The position numbers and the translations under genes were made by a program. A model generated the notes under the pieces. The model had not been told where the DNA came from. It did not search any database and saw only the letters and a list, made by a program, of their open reading frames with translations. A DNA stretch of 64,000 nt, taken from Nematostella vectensis. Its lineage: Eukaryota; Cnidaria; Anthozoa; Actiniaria; Edwardsiidae. The stretch's first letter is position 1; every line of letters starts with the position of its first letter. Of this stretch, positions 49,601 to 59,170 are shown piece by piece. Where the stretch lies: positions 2,819,203-2,883,202 of the forward strand of contig NC_064037.1 in the NCBI RefSeq assembly GCF_932526225.1, read 5' to 3'.

Positions 49601-52600
49601 GGTGAGTTTTAGTATTCACATGGCCAGCGAAATGACGACAAAAAATTACTAACTTACTTAATGTTTACCAGAACTCCGTGACGATTATCCCACATGACTC
49701 GTGGAAGCCGAGCGTCCTCACTCCTGCTCCACAGTGTGTCCGGTCCGGTCCATCTTGTGTCCTGTCCGATTACACATTGCCTACTGATGCAATCCTCATC
49801 CAGGCAGAAAACTCTACGGATAAGAACGGACACGGCTCCCCAAGACCGCCATATCTGATGGACTTTACTGTCAAACTGGCCTATATCTCGTCACAACAGG
49901 TATTATACCTGTTAACCCATTGACTCCTGGCTTTTTTGGAGCTGAATTTACAAAAAACAGACTGAAAACAGATACCTCCCCCCCTATTCTGAGTTTTATA
50001 CAGCCCGTCAAAGTCAAACACAGCTGCACCTAGTCAGCGGTATCCAAGCTTTCCAACAGTGCTTTGCGGTCCCCACTTTTAATCCCTCGTCGATGTGCTG
50101 AAGCCAGCACAAGTTGATGGTTGCTTGTATTTTTCATCAAAAATACAGCTATGAGCATATTAGGAGAGTGTCTCAGGACATCATGAAGTCTTTTGGGGCA
50201 TAATTGAGTGCTTTGCTTATGGATATTTGCAAGCAAAGGTGGATTCATGATGATTTTTCCTTGTTTGGCTTTGCCCGGATGAGAAAATAATTTTCTAATG
50301 AATCACCACAGCTCTCCTAAATGGTGTCTTTTCTGAAACCAAATTGTATGCAAAATTGTTTACACTGCTATTCTGGGTCTGTATGACCTGGAATTGATTC
50401 GTTTGGCTTCGGGGTGAAAAGACTTCTAAAAAACCATCTGACTTTGGGGAGAGGAGTGTTGACTGGCCCTCCCCTCCTGAATTTTCCCCTGGATCTCCCA
50501 GAATTCTTTGCAATACGTAAAGATATTTTCGTGGTTGTTCAATCCTTCAAGGAATGGACATTGTGTTTTGAGGCCAAGGAAATGTACCTGAAGGATCAGA
50601 ATAAAGGTATCTATTTGTGTCTTGAGCTGTGTTTGCTGATCTCTCTCCTTTGTGTGGTATTTTGATCGTTTTATTGAGAGGGGTGATTCTGCTTTTCTCT
50701 CCTTGTTCGATTTGAGATTTGTCAAAGAACCTGTGCTATTATTTGGCTTAAGAGTAGATGCCAACACCTTGGTTGGACGCATATCTGCAAGACCATTTAT
50801 CCCTTAGACTGATGCCTGAGTATCTTCATCTTGTTGTGTTTATTTTGAATTTATGAATTTTTTGGGTTGTGGGTACTTCCCAAAGCCGGTACAGGCCGGT
50901 TGAGGGGTCAATGTGTTAATAACTTTCCACCGTTAGACTAGCCTTTATCTCTTTATATCAGTTATTAGTGTTTTACTGTACTGTGGAAATAAAACTCAAA
51001 AAGGTAATAAGACAGAATAATTGATTTTGATTTTTTTTCTTCTTTAAGAAACCCGCGACATTTAATTAAGGTCCAGTGGCACTAGTTTCCATAGTCACCA
51101 GGTCTATGTGATTTAATCACCAGGTCTATGTGATTTAATCACCAGGTCTATGTGATTTAATCACCAGGTCTATGTGATTTAATCACCAGGTCTATGTGAT
51201 TTAATCACCAGGTCTATGTGATTTAATCACCAGGTCTATGTGATTTAATCACCAGGTCTATGTGATTTAATCACCAGGTCTATGTGATTTAATCACCAGG
51301 TCTATGTGATTTAATCACCAGGTCTATGTGATTTAATCACCAGGTCTATGTGATTTAATCACCAGGTCTATGTGATTTAATCACCAGGTCTATGTGATTT
51401 AATCACCAGGTCTATGTGATTTAATCACCAGGTCTATGTGATTTAATCACCAGGTCTATGTGATTTAATCACCAGGTCTATGTGATTTAATCACCAGGTC
51501 TATGTGATTTAATCACCAGGTCTATGTAATTTAATCACCAGGTCTATGTGATTTAATCACCAGGTCTATGTAATTTAATCACCAGGTCTATGTAATTTAA
51601 TCACCAGGTCTATGTGATTTAATCACCAGGTCTATGTGATTTAATCACCAGGTCTATGTGATTTAATCACCAGGTCTATGTGATTTAATCACCAGGTCTA
51701 TGTGATTTAATCACCAGGTCTATGTGATTTAATCACCAGGTCTATGTGATTTAATCACCAGGTCTATGTGATTTAATCACCAGGTCTATGTGATTTAATC
51801 ACCAGGTCTATGTGATTTAATCACCAGGTCTATGTGATTTAATCACCAGGTCTATGTGATTTAATCACCAGGTCTATGTGATTTAATCACCAGGTCTATG
51901 TAATTTAATCACCAGGTCTATGTAATTTAATCACCAGGTCTATGTGATTTAATCACCAGGTCTATGTGATTTAATCACCAGGTCTATGTGATTTAATCAC
52001 CAGGTCTATGTAATTTAATCACCAGGTCTATGTAATTTAATCACCAGTTCTATGTGATTTAATCACCAGGTCTATGTGATTTAATCACCAGGTCTATGTG
52101 ATTTAATCACCAGGTCTATGTGATTTAATCACCAGGTCTATGTGATTTAATCACCAGGTCTATGTGATTTAGCGGCTTCTATCTACAAAGCGAGGTTCAA
52201 ATTGTATATCTGAGTGACGATGTTGTCTTCGATTACAAAGTATGATCTAGAATTTGATGATATGCAGGGTGCGCACGTGACCTGACTGCCTCTTTTCTAT
52301 TTGCAGCACACCCTTTACATTTACAGTACTGTGCAGCCTGGCCGCTATTACGTCATCGTTCACTTCTACCAGCCCCAGTTCCTCTCGTTCAATGGTCGAG
52401 TAATCGTCAGCAGCGATTCTGCCACGCCCACTTTGGTCAACTTCCGGTATTGTCCTTTCGTTTCCGGTTGCCGTGCGATCGGCCAGTCCCAGGAGCGTTC
52501 TGGATTAAAAGAACGGATTACGATTGGAAGTAGCTCCCATGTGTTGATTTCAGTCGTGATTCCCGAGGAAGCATCGATTTGGATAGTGAGTATCACGTGA

Positions 52601-53448
52601 TATTGTACAGTATACTGTATATGGTGACAGGGGTTTGGCACCCTGTTAGGGTGATGTTTACTGTCGACTTTCTTCCGTCTTATAATAGTTCGTTTATTAT
52701 GTCCTCTCGCAGTCATGGCTGGACTTTAGTGTGCTTGTTTATCAAAAACAAATGACTGCAGGCAGTCTAGATCTCGGAGAGTTGAGGTTTGAGCCTCGGT
52801 TACCATGGGAACTCTCAAAAAGAGAGCAACTTTTTTAAAAGATTTTCAATAATTTTTTTTTGCTTTTGAGCTATAATTAGTCTAAAACCTTATCAAGACT
52901 ACCCTACGAGTAAATGTAAAGCACTCTTGAGTTTGTTATCTCGAATGATGTTCTACATAAATATGTTTGTTATCTCTTATAATGTTATACATCCTAGTGC
53001 CCGTGGACTTTTGTTAAGTTTGTTATCTCTAATGATGTTCTACATATCCTAGTGCCCGTGGATTCTCGTTGAGTTTGTTTTTTCTGATAATGTCCTACAT
53101 TTCTCTCAGGACTACTTACTCCTTGTGCCGGCGCGCTCATTCCAGCCGTCCCTACTGGACGCGGATCCCATAGACATGTCTCAAGAATTCGTGCAACAGT
53201 GCGCACATAATAACTACCACATCAAGCCTTCTGCCTCCAAGTTCTGCCTCAAGTCTGTCTTTGCCATGACAACGAGCTTCAACCGAGGAGCTTTACCCTG
53301 CGACTGCGACAAGCAGGGTTCCATGAGTGATAGCTGCCAATCATATGGGGGACAATGCCGTTGCCATAGCAACGTGGTTGGCCGGACTTGCAATAGGTGT
53401 AGACCCAGGTATCGTCGAGTGCCAAATACTAGAGGGTGCGTGTTATGA
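22490..53448 (+). CDS. Secreted laminin-like protein: LE domains plus two L4b-like domains, 32 exons
   Basis: Exons: 22490-22661, 24956-25099, 28367-28504, 28793-28930, 29819-29953, 31370-31498, 31777-31988, 32540-32795, 34514-34613, 34766-34928, 35463-35574, 36212-36381, 36607-36754, 37720-37826, 38464-38628, 38965-39069, 39406-39567, 40052-40312, 40839-41169, 41247-41384, 42842-43047, 44805-45063, 45487-45586, 46326-46485, 46783-46906, 47231-47403, 48720-48950, 49022-49179, 49490-49601, 49672-49899, 52307-52585, 53110-53448. All joins keep frame: 5,655 nt, 1,884 aa. Order: signal peptide; LE block; L4b-like; LE block; L4b-like; one LE; stop. It resembles the short arm of laminin alpha-3/alpha-5 chains but lacks LN, coiled coil and LG, so it should not form a laminin trimer. 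Expected in extracellular matrix. One intron uses a GC donor (32796). The start was chosen because it opens a signal peptide; the frame is open upstream to 22184. Confidence 0.85.
24165..24747. repeat. 31-bp minisatellite, about 19 copies (intron 1)
   Basis: Units CATAAACCACTGCCCGCCAA followed by ATGGGACATCC. Minus-strand reading frames of about 200 codons through it are low-complexity artefacts. Confidence 0.95.
24956..34613 (+). CDS. Exons 2-9: first LE block (eight LE domains plus a half LE)
   Basis: Exons 2-6 each encode one LE domain with phase-1 boundaries (144, 138, 138, 135 and 129 nt), the signature of exon shuffling. Typical sequences are [20 protein letters not shown] and GYYGFPLC. 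Exon 7 holds one LE and the start of the next; exon 8 completes it and adds another with a longer final loop (DIFGC). Exon 9 encodes a half LE (ECRCNPGG...HGKHCNK), as expected just before an inserted domain-IV module. Confidence 0.85.
25417..28325. repeat. 20-bp minisatellite, about 145 copies (intron 2)
   Basis: Strict 20-bp unit GGTTACACGAAGCGAGTGTG with three main variants of the ACACGA segment (ACATGA, AGATGA). Period is essentially unbroken for 2.9 kb, ending about 40 bp before exon 3. Confidence 0.97.
29999..31187. mobile_element. Non-autonomous DNA transposon flanked by TTAA (1.19 kb)
   Basis: Terminal inverted repeats GGATACCGTAGACCCAA (left) and, at the right end, the complement of CGATACCGTAGACCCAA (first base differs), flanked on both sides by TTAA (29995-29998 and 31188-31191). 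TTAA target duplication is typical of piggyBac and Kolobok superfamilies. No transposase was seen. It lies inside intron 5 of the laminin-like gene. Confidence 0.75.
31499..31725. repeat. Degenerate repeats copied from the exon 6 donor
   Basis: Intron 6 starts GTGAGTACGGGCTA, and motifs such as GCGAGTACGGGTTACCTGTG, GATGAGTATGGGATGCCTGT and TGTGGTAGTACGGGCTAC recur about nine times with many substitutions. The donor-proximal intron sequence is itself the unit. Confidence 0.7.
32082..32347. mobile_element. Fold-back element in intron 7
   Basis: Imperfect inverted arms of about 65-80 bp: left includes GCCGAATTCGGTGTTGCGCG, right includes CGCGCAACAACGGATTCGGC. Inner parts (TCAATCAACCA / TGATTGACT) also pair. 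Probably a MITE. Confidence 0.6.
32875..34437. repeat. 17-bp minisatellite, about 91 copies (intron 8)
   Basis: Unit TGACGGACACCCTACAC with CTCACAC and TTACAC variants grouped in blocks. It occupies most of the intron that has a GC donor. Confidence 0.96.
34766..41027 (+). CDS. Exons 10-19: first L4b-like (laminin domain IVb) module
   Basis: Starts [17 protein letters not shown]...[10 protein letters not shown], the pattern of laminin alpha domain IVb, then beta-rich segments such as [20 protein letters not shown], a [11 protein letters not shown] repeat with two cysteines, and ends ...[14 protein letters not shown], where the next LE begins inside exon 19. Internal sub-repeats are visible: strand pairs of the type Y(Y/H)V(I/L)(I/V)HYxQP occur in exons 11, 15 and 18. 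The assignment rests on recalled family pattern, not on a search. Confidence 0.65.
35650..36211. repeat. 58-bp minisatellite carrying the exon 12 acceptor, about 9 copies
   Basis: Each unit has ACCGCTTTTTCCCTGTTCGT followed by CTAGGGGGCCCTATTGTACC. The true acceptor of exon 12 is the last copy (TTGGTCTAG/GAGGCAAG at 36211), so earlier units are pyrimidine-tract-plus-AG look-alikes. Confidence 0.9.
36755..37660. repeat. 23-bp minisatellite seeded at the exon 13 donor, about 33 copies
   Basis: Exon 13 ends CTATCCCTG/GTATGTGTT. The array unit is TCCATATCCCCTGTATGTGT (and GTATGTATAAG variants), so it resembles the junction itself. Copies become regular from about 36960. Confidence 0.88.
38037..38483. 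repeat. 58-bp minisatellite spanning the exon 15 acceptor, about 8 copies
   Basis: Units contain TTCTGTCGTGTTTTAG then GTCAATGTGTACTACTACAT; the last copy is the real intron/exon 15 junction (38463/38464) plus the first 20 exon bases. Upstream copies are exact or near-exact duplicates of the acceptor and exon start. Confidence 0.93.
39193..39360. other. Possible degenerate MITE in intron 16
   Basis: A CAGGCGCGTACACGG-G-tract start followed by a C-tract resembles the left ends of the 47414 and 62995 elements. No clear right end or target duplication was found. Confidence 0.3.
40416..40830. repeat. Degenerate repeats of GCGAGTGCT type (intron 18)
   Basis: Motifs such as CGAGTGCTTTGCAGGACTTA, CGAGTACTATGCGAGTG and CGAGTGCTGTGCGAAG recur at roughly 25-35-bp spacing with heavy divergence up to the acceptor of exon 19. 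Looks like an old, decayed minisatellite. Confidence 0.65.
41028..45586 (+). CDS. Exons 19-23: second LE block
   Basis: Five LE domains and a half [14 protein letters not shown]..., [14 protein letters not shown]..., [14 protein letters not shown]..., [15 protein letters not shown].../[11 protein letters not shown]..., [15 protein letters not shown]..., and a half LE ([11 protein letters not shown]...GIHCDR). Exons 21-23 (206, 259 and 100 nt) mirror exons 7-9 (212, 256 and 100 nt) in size and phase, showing that this block and the first share an ancestor. Confidence 0.85.
41795..42849. repeat. 31-bp minisatellite carrying the exon 21 acceptor, about 33 copies
   Basis: Unit TTGTGATACCCAGCGTGTAA followed by TACGTGATTAT. 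Exon 21 starts at the last copy, CCCAG/CGTGTAATTGC (42842), so every unit repeats the acceptor AG and the first eight exon bases, which encode the opening cysteine of an LE domain. Confidence 0.95.
43143..44609. mobile_element. Second TTAA-flanked non-autonomous transposon (1.47 kb)
   Basis: Perfect 17-bp terminal inverted repeats GGATAGTGGAAAGGGTC / GACCCTTTCCACTATCC, flanked by TTAA at 43139-43142 and 44610-44613. No transposase frame. It fills most of intron 21. A small CCAGAGGCT...AGCCTCTGG inverted repeat (43637-43708) is nested inside. Confidence 0.78.
46326..53290 (+). CDS. Exons 24-32: second L4b-like module
   Basis: Begins [20 protein letters not shown]...[10 protein letters not shown], parallel to exon 10. 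Exon 25 matches 11 ([20 protein letters not shown]), 26 matches 12, 27 matches 13 plus 14 fused, 28-29 match 15-16, 30 matches 17, 31 matches 18 and 32 matches 19. The last exon passes from [11 protein letters not shown] into a final LE domain ([13 protein letters not shown]...). Confidence 0.65.
46486..46720. repeat. ATC/ATT-type simple repeats (intron 24)
   Basis: Trinucleotide runs such as ATCATCATCATT at 46490-46540, then interrupted CATCA motifs. Confidence 0.7.
47414..47588. mobile_element. hAT-like MITE inserted next to the exon 26 donor
   Basis: Left end CAGGGCCGTAGCA; right end TGCTACGGCT. Flanks ACGTGCTG (47406-47413) and ATGTGCTG (47589-47596) look like an 8-bp target duplication with one mismatch, as made by hAT elements. 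It starts ten bases into intron 26. Its interior includes the complement of CACAATACAGAAACATTAAG, the unit amplified at 8776-9080. Confidence 0.65.
48128..48719. repeat. 49-bp pyrimidine-rich minisatellite carrying the exon 27 acceptor, about 12 copies
   Basis: Unit CACTATTTCCTCTATTCCCAG / GACTGTCTTTTCTCCC... (first part 21 nt is split here by the slash). The genuine acceptor at 48719 (TATACCCAG/GATTGCC) is the last copy. Every unit has a pyrimidine tract, CAG and a GA(C/T)TG(T/C)C start. Confidence 0.93.
49345..49495. repeat. Four diverged copies of the exon 29 acceptor
   Basis: GTCACGTGGTTTCAGGTACACG recurs in shortened or mutated form at about 49345, 49390, 49430 and 49475 (for example GTCACATGGTTTCAGGTTCA). 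The last copy is the true junction TTTCAG/GTACACATTCG at 49489/49490. Confidence 0.8.
51092..52170. repeat. 22-bp minisatellite, about 49 copies (intron 30)
   Basis: Unit ACCAGGTCTATGTGATTTAA plus TC, remarkably homogeneous; the main variant is TGTAAT for TGTGAT, in clusters. Confidence 0.97.
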
Positions 53449-53735
53449 TGGCACGGTGAATACGCTGTGTCTTTGCGCTAGGAGTCGTGTTTATAGTCCG
53501 TCATCACCGCTTAGTCCTTGACGTAGATTCAAATCACACTTTCGATTTCCGTCCTGGCATGAAAGACACCATTGCTTAAGTTACATCATCGTTTGTTTGG
53601 ACTGATAGTTGTATGTCACCACTGCTGGTGAAAATATTTCCCGCTCGTCAGGGATCTCGACGAACCCGCCTTTATACAGCCGCACAATGTGGGTTATACG
53701 AATTGCAGCAGATAGTGGATGCTGGGGTGAAATGT

Positions 53736-53741
53736 AATAAA
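53736..53741 (+). terminator. Polyadenylation signal AATAAA of the laminin-like gene
   Basis: AATAAA lies 288 nt after the stop at 53448 and is followed by a TTGTTGTTTTTTTT stretch, a suitable downstream element. It supports the end of the gene here, with no LG-domain exons beyond. Confidence 0.6.
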
Positions 53742-53859
53742 GAAATTTTATTTCGAATGTCTTGTTGTTGTTTTTTTTTTGCTCCTAATTAAGCGCTATA
53801 CGTATATATAGGGATAAGTAAATCGACCTCACAGGAACCGGCCCAGTGCTCACAAGATC

Positions 53860-56800
53860 TTATCCCGCAGGGGGTGCGCACGGTGTTTCTTTTAGTGTTC
53901 ACAAGATCTTATTCCATGCGCACGGTGTTTCTTTTAGTGTTCACAAGATCTTATTCCGTGCGCACGGTGTTTTTTTAGTGTTTATGAGATCTTATCCCGT
54001 GCGCACGGTGTTTTTTTAGTGTTTATAAGATCTTATTCCGTGCGCACGGTGTTTCTTTCAGTGCTCACAAGATCTTATTCCGTGCGCACGGTGTTTCTTT
54101 TAGTGTTCACAAGATCTTATTCCATGCGCACGGTGTTTCTTTTAGTGTTCACAAGATCTTATCCCGTGCGCACGGTGTTTTTTTAGTGTTTATGAGATCT
54201 TATCCCGTGCGCACGGTGTTTTTTTAGTGTTTATAAGATCTTATTCCGTGCGCACGGTGTTTCTTTCAGTGTTCATAATATCTTATTCCGTGCGCACGGT
54301 GTTTCTTTTTAGTGTTTATAAGATCTTATTCCGTTTGCACGGTGTTTCTTTCACTTTCTTATCCCGTGCGCACGGTGTTTTTTTTGTGTTTATAAGAACT
54401 TATTCCGTTTGCACGGTGTTTCTTTCAGTTTCTTATCCCGTGCGCACGGTGTTTTTTTAGTGTTTATAAGATCTTATTCCGTGCGCACGGTGTTTCTTTC
54501 AGTGCTCACAAGATCTTACCCCGTGCGCACGGTGTTTTGTAGTGTTTATAAGATCTTATTCCGTGCGCACGGTGTTTCTTTCAGTTTTCATAAGATCTTA
54601 TACCGTGCGCACGGTGTGCTCACAAAATCTTATTCCGTGCGCACGGTGTTTCTTTCAGTGTTCATAATATCTTATTCCGTGCGCACGGTGTTTCTTTCAG
54701 TGCTCACAAGATCTTATTCCGTGCGCACGGTGTTTCTTTCAGTGTTCATAATATCTTATTCCGTGCGCACGGTGTTTCTTTCAGTGCTCACAAGATCTTA
54801 TTCCGTGCGCACGGTGTTTCTTTCAGTGTTCATAATATCTTATTCCGTGCGCACGGTGTTTCTTTCAGTGCTCACAAGATCTTATTCCGTGCGCACGGTG
54901 TTTCTTTCAGTGTTCATAATATCTTATTCCGTGCGCACGGTGTTTCTTTCAGTGTTCATAATATCTTATTCCGTGCGCACGGTGTTTCTTTCAGTGCTCA
55001 CAAGATCTTATTCCGTGCGCACGGTGTTTCTTTCAGTGTTCATAAGATCGTATTCCGTGCGCACGGTGTTTCTTTCAGTGCTCACAAGATCTTATTCCGT
55101 GCGCACGGTGTTTCTTTCAGTGTTCATAATATCTTATTCCGTGCGCACGGTGTTTCTTTCAGTGCTCACAAGATCTTATTCCGTGCGCACGGTGTTTTTT
55201 TCAGTGCTCACAAGATCTTATTCCGTGCGCACGGTGTTTCTTTCAGTGTTCATAATATCTTATTCCGTGCGCACGGTGTTTCTTTCAGTGCTCACAAGAT
55301 CTTATTCCGTGCGCACGGTGTTTCTTTCAGTGTTCATAATATCTTATTCCGTGCGCACGGTGTTTTTTTAGTGTTTATAAGATCTTATTCCGTGCGCACG
55401 GTGTTTTTTAGTGTTTATAAGATCTTATTCCGTGCGCACGGTGTTTCTTTCAGTGTTCATAATATCTTATTCCGTGCGCACGGTGTTTCTTTCAGTGCTC
55501 ACAAGATCTTATTCCGTGCGCACGGTGTTTCTTTCAGTGCTCACAAGATCTTATCCCGTGCGCACGGTGTTTTTTTAGTGTTTATAAGATCTTATTCCGT
55601 GCGCACGGTGTTTCTTTCAGTGTTCATAATATCTTATTCCGTGCGCACGGTGTTTCTTTCAGTGCTCACAAGATCTTATCCCGTGCGCACGGTGTTTTTT
55701 TAGTGTTTATAAGATCTTATTCCGTGCGCACGGTGTTTTTTAGTGTTTATAAGATCTTATTCCGTGCGCACGGTGTTTCTTTCAGTGTTCATAATATCTT
55801 ATTCCGTGCGCACGGTGTTTCTTTCAGTGCTCACAAGATCTTATTCCGTGCGCACGGTGTTTCTTTCAGTGCTCACAAGATCTTATCCCGTGCGCACGGT
55901 GTTTTTTTAGTGTTTATAAGATCTTATTCCGTGCGCACGGTGTATCTTTTAGTGCTCACAAGATCTTATTCCATGCGCACGGTGTTTCTTTCAGTGTTCA
56001 TAATATCTTATTCCGTGCGCACGGTGTTTCTTTCATAGCTCACAAGATCTTATTCCGTGCGCACGGTGTATCTTTTAGTGCTCACAAGATCTTATACCGT
56101 GCGCACGGTGTTTTTTTTAGTGTTTATAAGATCTTATTCCGTGCGCACGGTGTTTTTTTCAGTACTCACAAGATCTTATCCCGTGCGCACGGTGTTTTTT
56201 TTAGTGTATATAAGATCTTATTCCGTGCGCACGTTGCTTTTTTTAGTGTTTATAAGATCATATTCCGTGCGTACGGTGTTTTTTTAGTGTTTATAAGATC
56301 TTATTCTGTGCGCACGGTGTTTCTTTCAGTGCTCACAAGATCTTATCCCGTGCGCACGGTGTTTTGTTTAGTGTTTATAAGATCTTATTCCGTGCGCACG
56401 GTGTTTTTTTAGTGTTTATAAGATCTTATTCCGTGCACACGGTGTTTTTTTAGTGTTTATAAGATCTTATTCTGTGCGCACGGTGTTTCTTTCAGTGCTC
56501 ACAAGATCTTATTCCGTGCGCACGGTGTTTTATTTAGTGTTCACAAGATGTTATCCCGTGCGCACGGTGTTTTTTTAGTGTTTATAAGATCTTATTCCGT
56601 GCCCACGGTGTTTCTTTCAGTGCTCACAAGATCTTATTCTGTGCGCACGGTGTTTCTTTCAGTGTTCATAATATCTTATTCCGTGCGCACGGTGTTTTTT
56701 TAGTGTTTATAAGATCTTATTCCGTGCGCACGGTGTTTTTTAGTGTTTATAAGATCTTATTCCGTGCGCACGGTGTTTTTTTTAGTGTTTATAAGATCTT

Positions 56801-59170
56801 ATTCCGTGCGCACGGTGTTTCTTTCAGTGCTCACAAGATCTTATTCCGTGCGCACGGTGTTTCTTTCAATGCTCACAAGATCTTATTCCGTGCGCACGGT
56901 GTTTTTTTAGTGTTTATAAGATCTTATTCCGTGCGCACGGTGTTTTTTAGTGTTTATAAGATCTTATTCCGTGCGCACGGTGTTTTTTTAGTGTTTATAA
57001 GATCTTATTCCGTGCGCACGGTGTTTCTTTCAGTGCTCACAAGATCTTATACCGTGCGCACGGTGTTTCTTTCAGTGTTCATAATATCTTATTCCGTGCG
57101 CACGGTGTTTTTTTAGTGTTTATAAGATCTTATTCCGTGCGCACGGTGTTTTTTAGTGTTTATAAGATCTTATTCCGTGCGCACGGTGTTTCTTTCAGTG
57201 TTCATAATATCTTATTCCGTGCGCACGGTGTTTCTTTCAGTGCTCACAAGATCTTATTCCGTGCGCACGGTGTTTCTTTCAGTGCTCACAAGATCTTATC
57301 CCGTGCGCACGGTGTTTTTTTAGTGTTTATAAGATCTTATTCCGTGCGCACGGTGTTTCTTTCAGTGTTCATAATATCTTATTCCGTGCGCACGGTGTTT
57401 CTTTCAGTGCTCACAAGATCTTATCCCGTGCGCACGGTGTTTTTTTAGTGTTTATAAGATCTTATTCCGTGCGCACGGTGTTTTTTAGTGTTTATAAGAT
57501 CTTATTCCGTGCGCACGGTGTTTCTTTCAGTGTTCATAATATCTTATTCCGTGCGCACGGTGTTTCTTTCAGTGCTCACAAGATCTTATTCCGTGCGCAC
57601 GGTGTTTCTTTCAGTGCTCACAAGATCTTATCCCGTGCGCACGGTGTTTTTTTAGTGTTTATAAGATCTTATTCCGTGCGCACGGTGTATCTTTTAGTGC
57701 TCACAAGATCTTATTCCATGCGCACGGTGTTTCTTTCAGTGTTCATAATATCTTATTCCGTGCGCACGGTGTTTCTTTCATAGCTCACAAGATCTTATTC
57801 CGTGCGCACGGTGTATCTTTTAGTGCTCACAAGATCTTATACCGTGCGCACGGTGTTTTTTTTAGTGTTTATAAGATCTTATTCCGTGCGCACGGTGTTT
57901 TTTTCAGTACTCACAAGATCTTATCCCGTGCGCACGGTGTTTTTTTTAGTGTATATAAGATCTTATTCCGTGCGCACGTTGCTTTTTTTAGTGTTTATAA
58001 GATCATATTCCGTGCGTACGGTGTTTTTTTAGTGTTTATAAGATCTTATTCTGTGCGCACGGTGTTTCTTTCAGTGCTCACAAGATCTTATCCCGTGCGC
58101 ACGGTGTTTTGTTTAGTGTTTATAAGATCTTATTCCGTGCGCACGGTGTTTTTTTAGTGTTTATAAGATCTTATTCCGTGCACACGGTGTTTTTTTAGTG
58201 TTTATAAGATCTTATTCTGTGCGCACGGTGTTTCTTTCAGTGCTCACAAGATCTTATTCCGTGCGCACGGTGTTTTATTTAGTGTTCACAAGATGTTATC
58301 CCGTGCGCACGGTGTTTTTTTAGTGTTTATAAGATCTTATTCCGTGCCCACGGTGTTTCTTTCAGTGCTCACAAGATCTTATTCTGTGCGCACGGTGTTT
58401 CTTTCAGTGTTCATAATATCTTATTCCGTGCGCACGGTGTTTTTTTAGTGTTTATAAGATCTTATTCCGTGCGCACGGTGTTTTTTAGTGTTTATAAGAT
58501 CTTATTCCGTGCGCACGGTGTTTTTTTTAGTGTTTATAAGATCTTATTCCGTGCGCACGGTGTTTCTTTCAGTGCTCACAAGATCTTATTCCGTGCGCAC
58601 GGTGTTTCTTTCAATGCTCACAAGATCTTATTCCGTGCGCACGGTGTTTTTTTAGTGTTTATAAGATCTTATTCCGTGCGCACGGTGTTTTTTAGTGTTT
58701 ATAAGATCTTATTCCGTGCGCACGGTGTTTTTTTAGTGTTTATAAGATCTTATTCCGTGCGCACGGTGTTTCTTTCAGTGCTCACAAGATCTTATACCGT
58801 GCGCACGGTGTTTCTTTCAGTGTTCATAATATCTTATTCCGTGCGCACGGTGTTTTTTTAGTGTTTATAAGATCTTATTCCGTGCGCACGGTGTTTTTTT
58901 AGTGTTCATAAGATCTTATTCCGTGCGCACGGTGTTTTTTTTGTGTTTATAAGATCTTATTCCGTGCGCACGGTGTTTCTTTTAGTGTTCATAAGATCTT
59001 ATTTCGTGCTCACGATGTTTCTTTCAGTGTTCACAAGATCTTATTAATTCCGTGCGCACGGTGTTTTTTTTCCCGTTTCCATGAGATCTTATTCCTTGCG
59101 AACGGTGTTTCTTTAAGTGTTCATAAGATCTTATTCCGTGCTCACGATGTTTCTTTCAGTGTTCGTAAGA
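53860..59170. repeat. 42-bp satellite-like array, about 127 copies, with a 1,745-bp higher-order duplication
   Basis: Unit of 40-43 bp: CACAAGATCTTATTCCGTGC then GCACGGTGTTTCTTTCAGTG. It contains two 8-bp palindromes, AAGATCTT and GTGCGCAC. The segment 55371-57115 is followed by 57116-58860, which repeats it with the same order of variant units; I found no difference in the parts compared. Because 42 is a multiple of three, long hydrophobic open frames arise; they are not genes. Confidence 0.96.

Noticed and set aside
4143-53448. Functional pairing of POFUT1 with the LE-domain protein
   Set aside because: POFUT1 acts on EGF repeats with a specific consensus; LE domains are a different fold variant and adjacency alone is weak evidence.
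54409-55371. 320-codon hydrophobic open frame
   Set aside because: It lies wholly in the 42-bp array; the unit is a multiple of three without a stop in this frame, so openness is automatic. No start context or homology.
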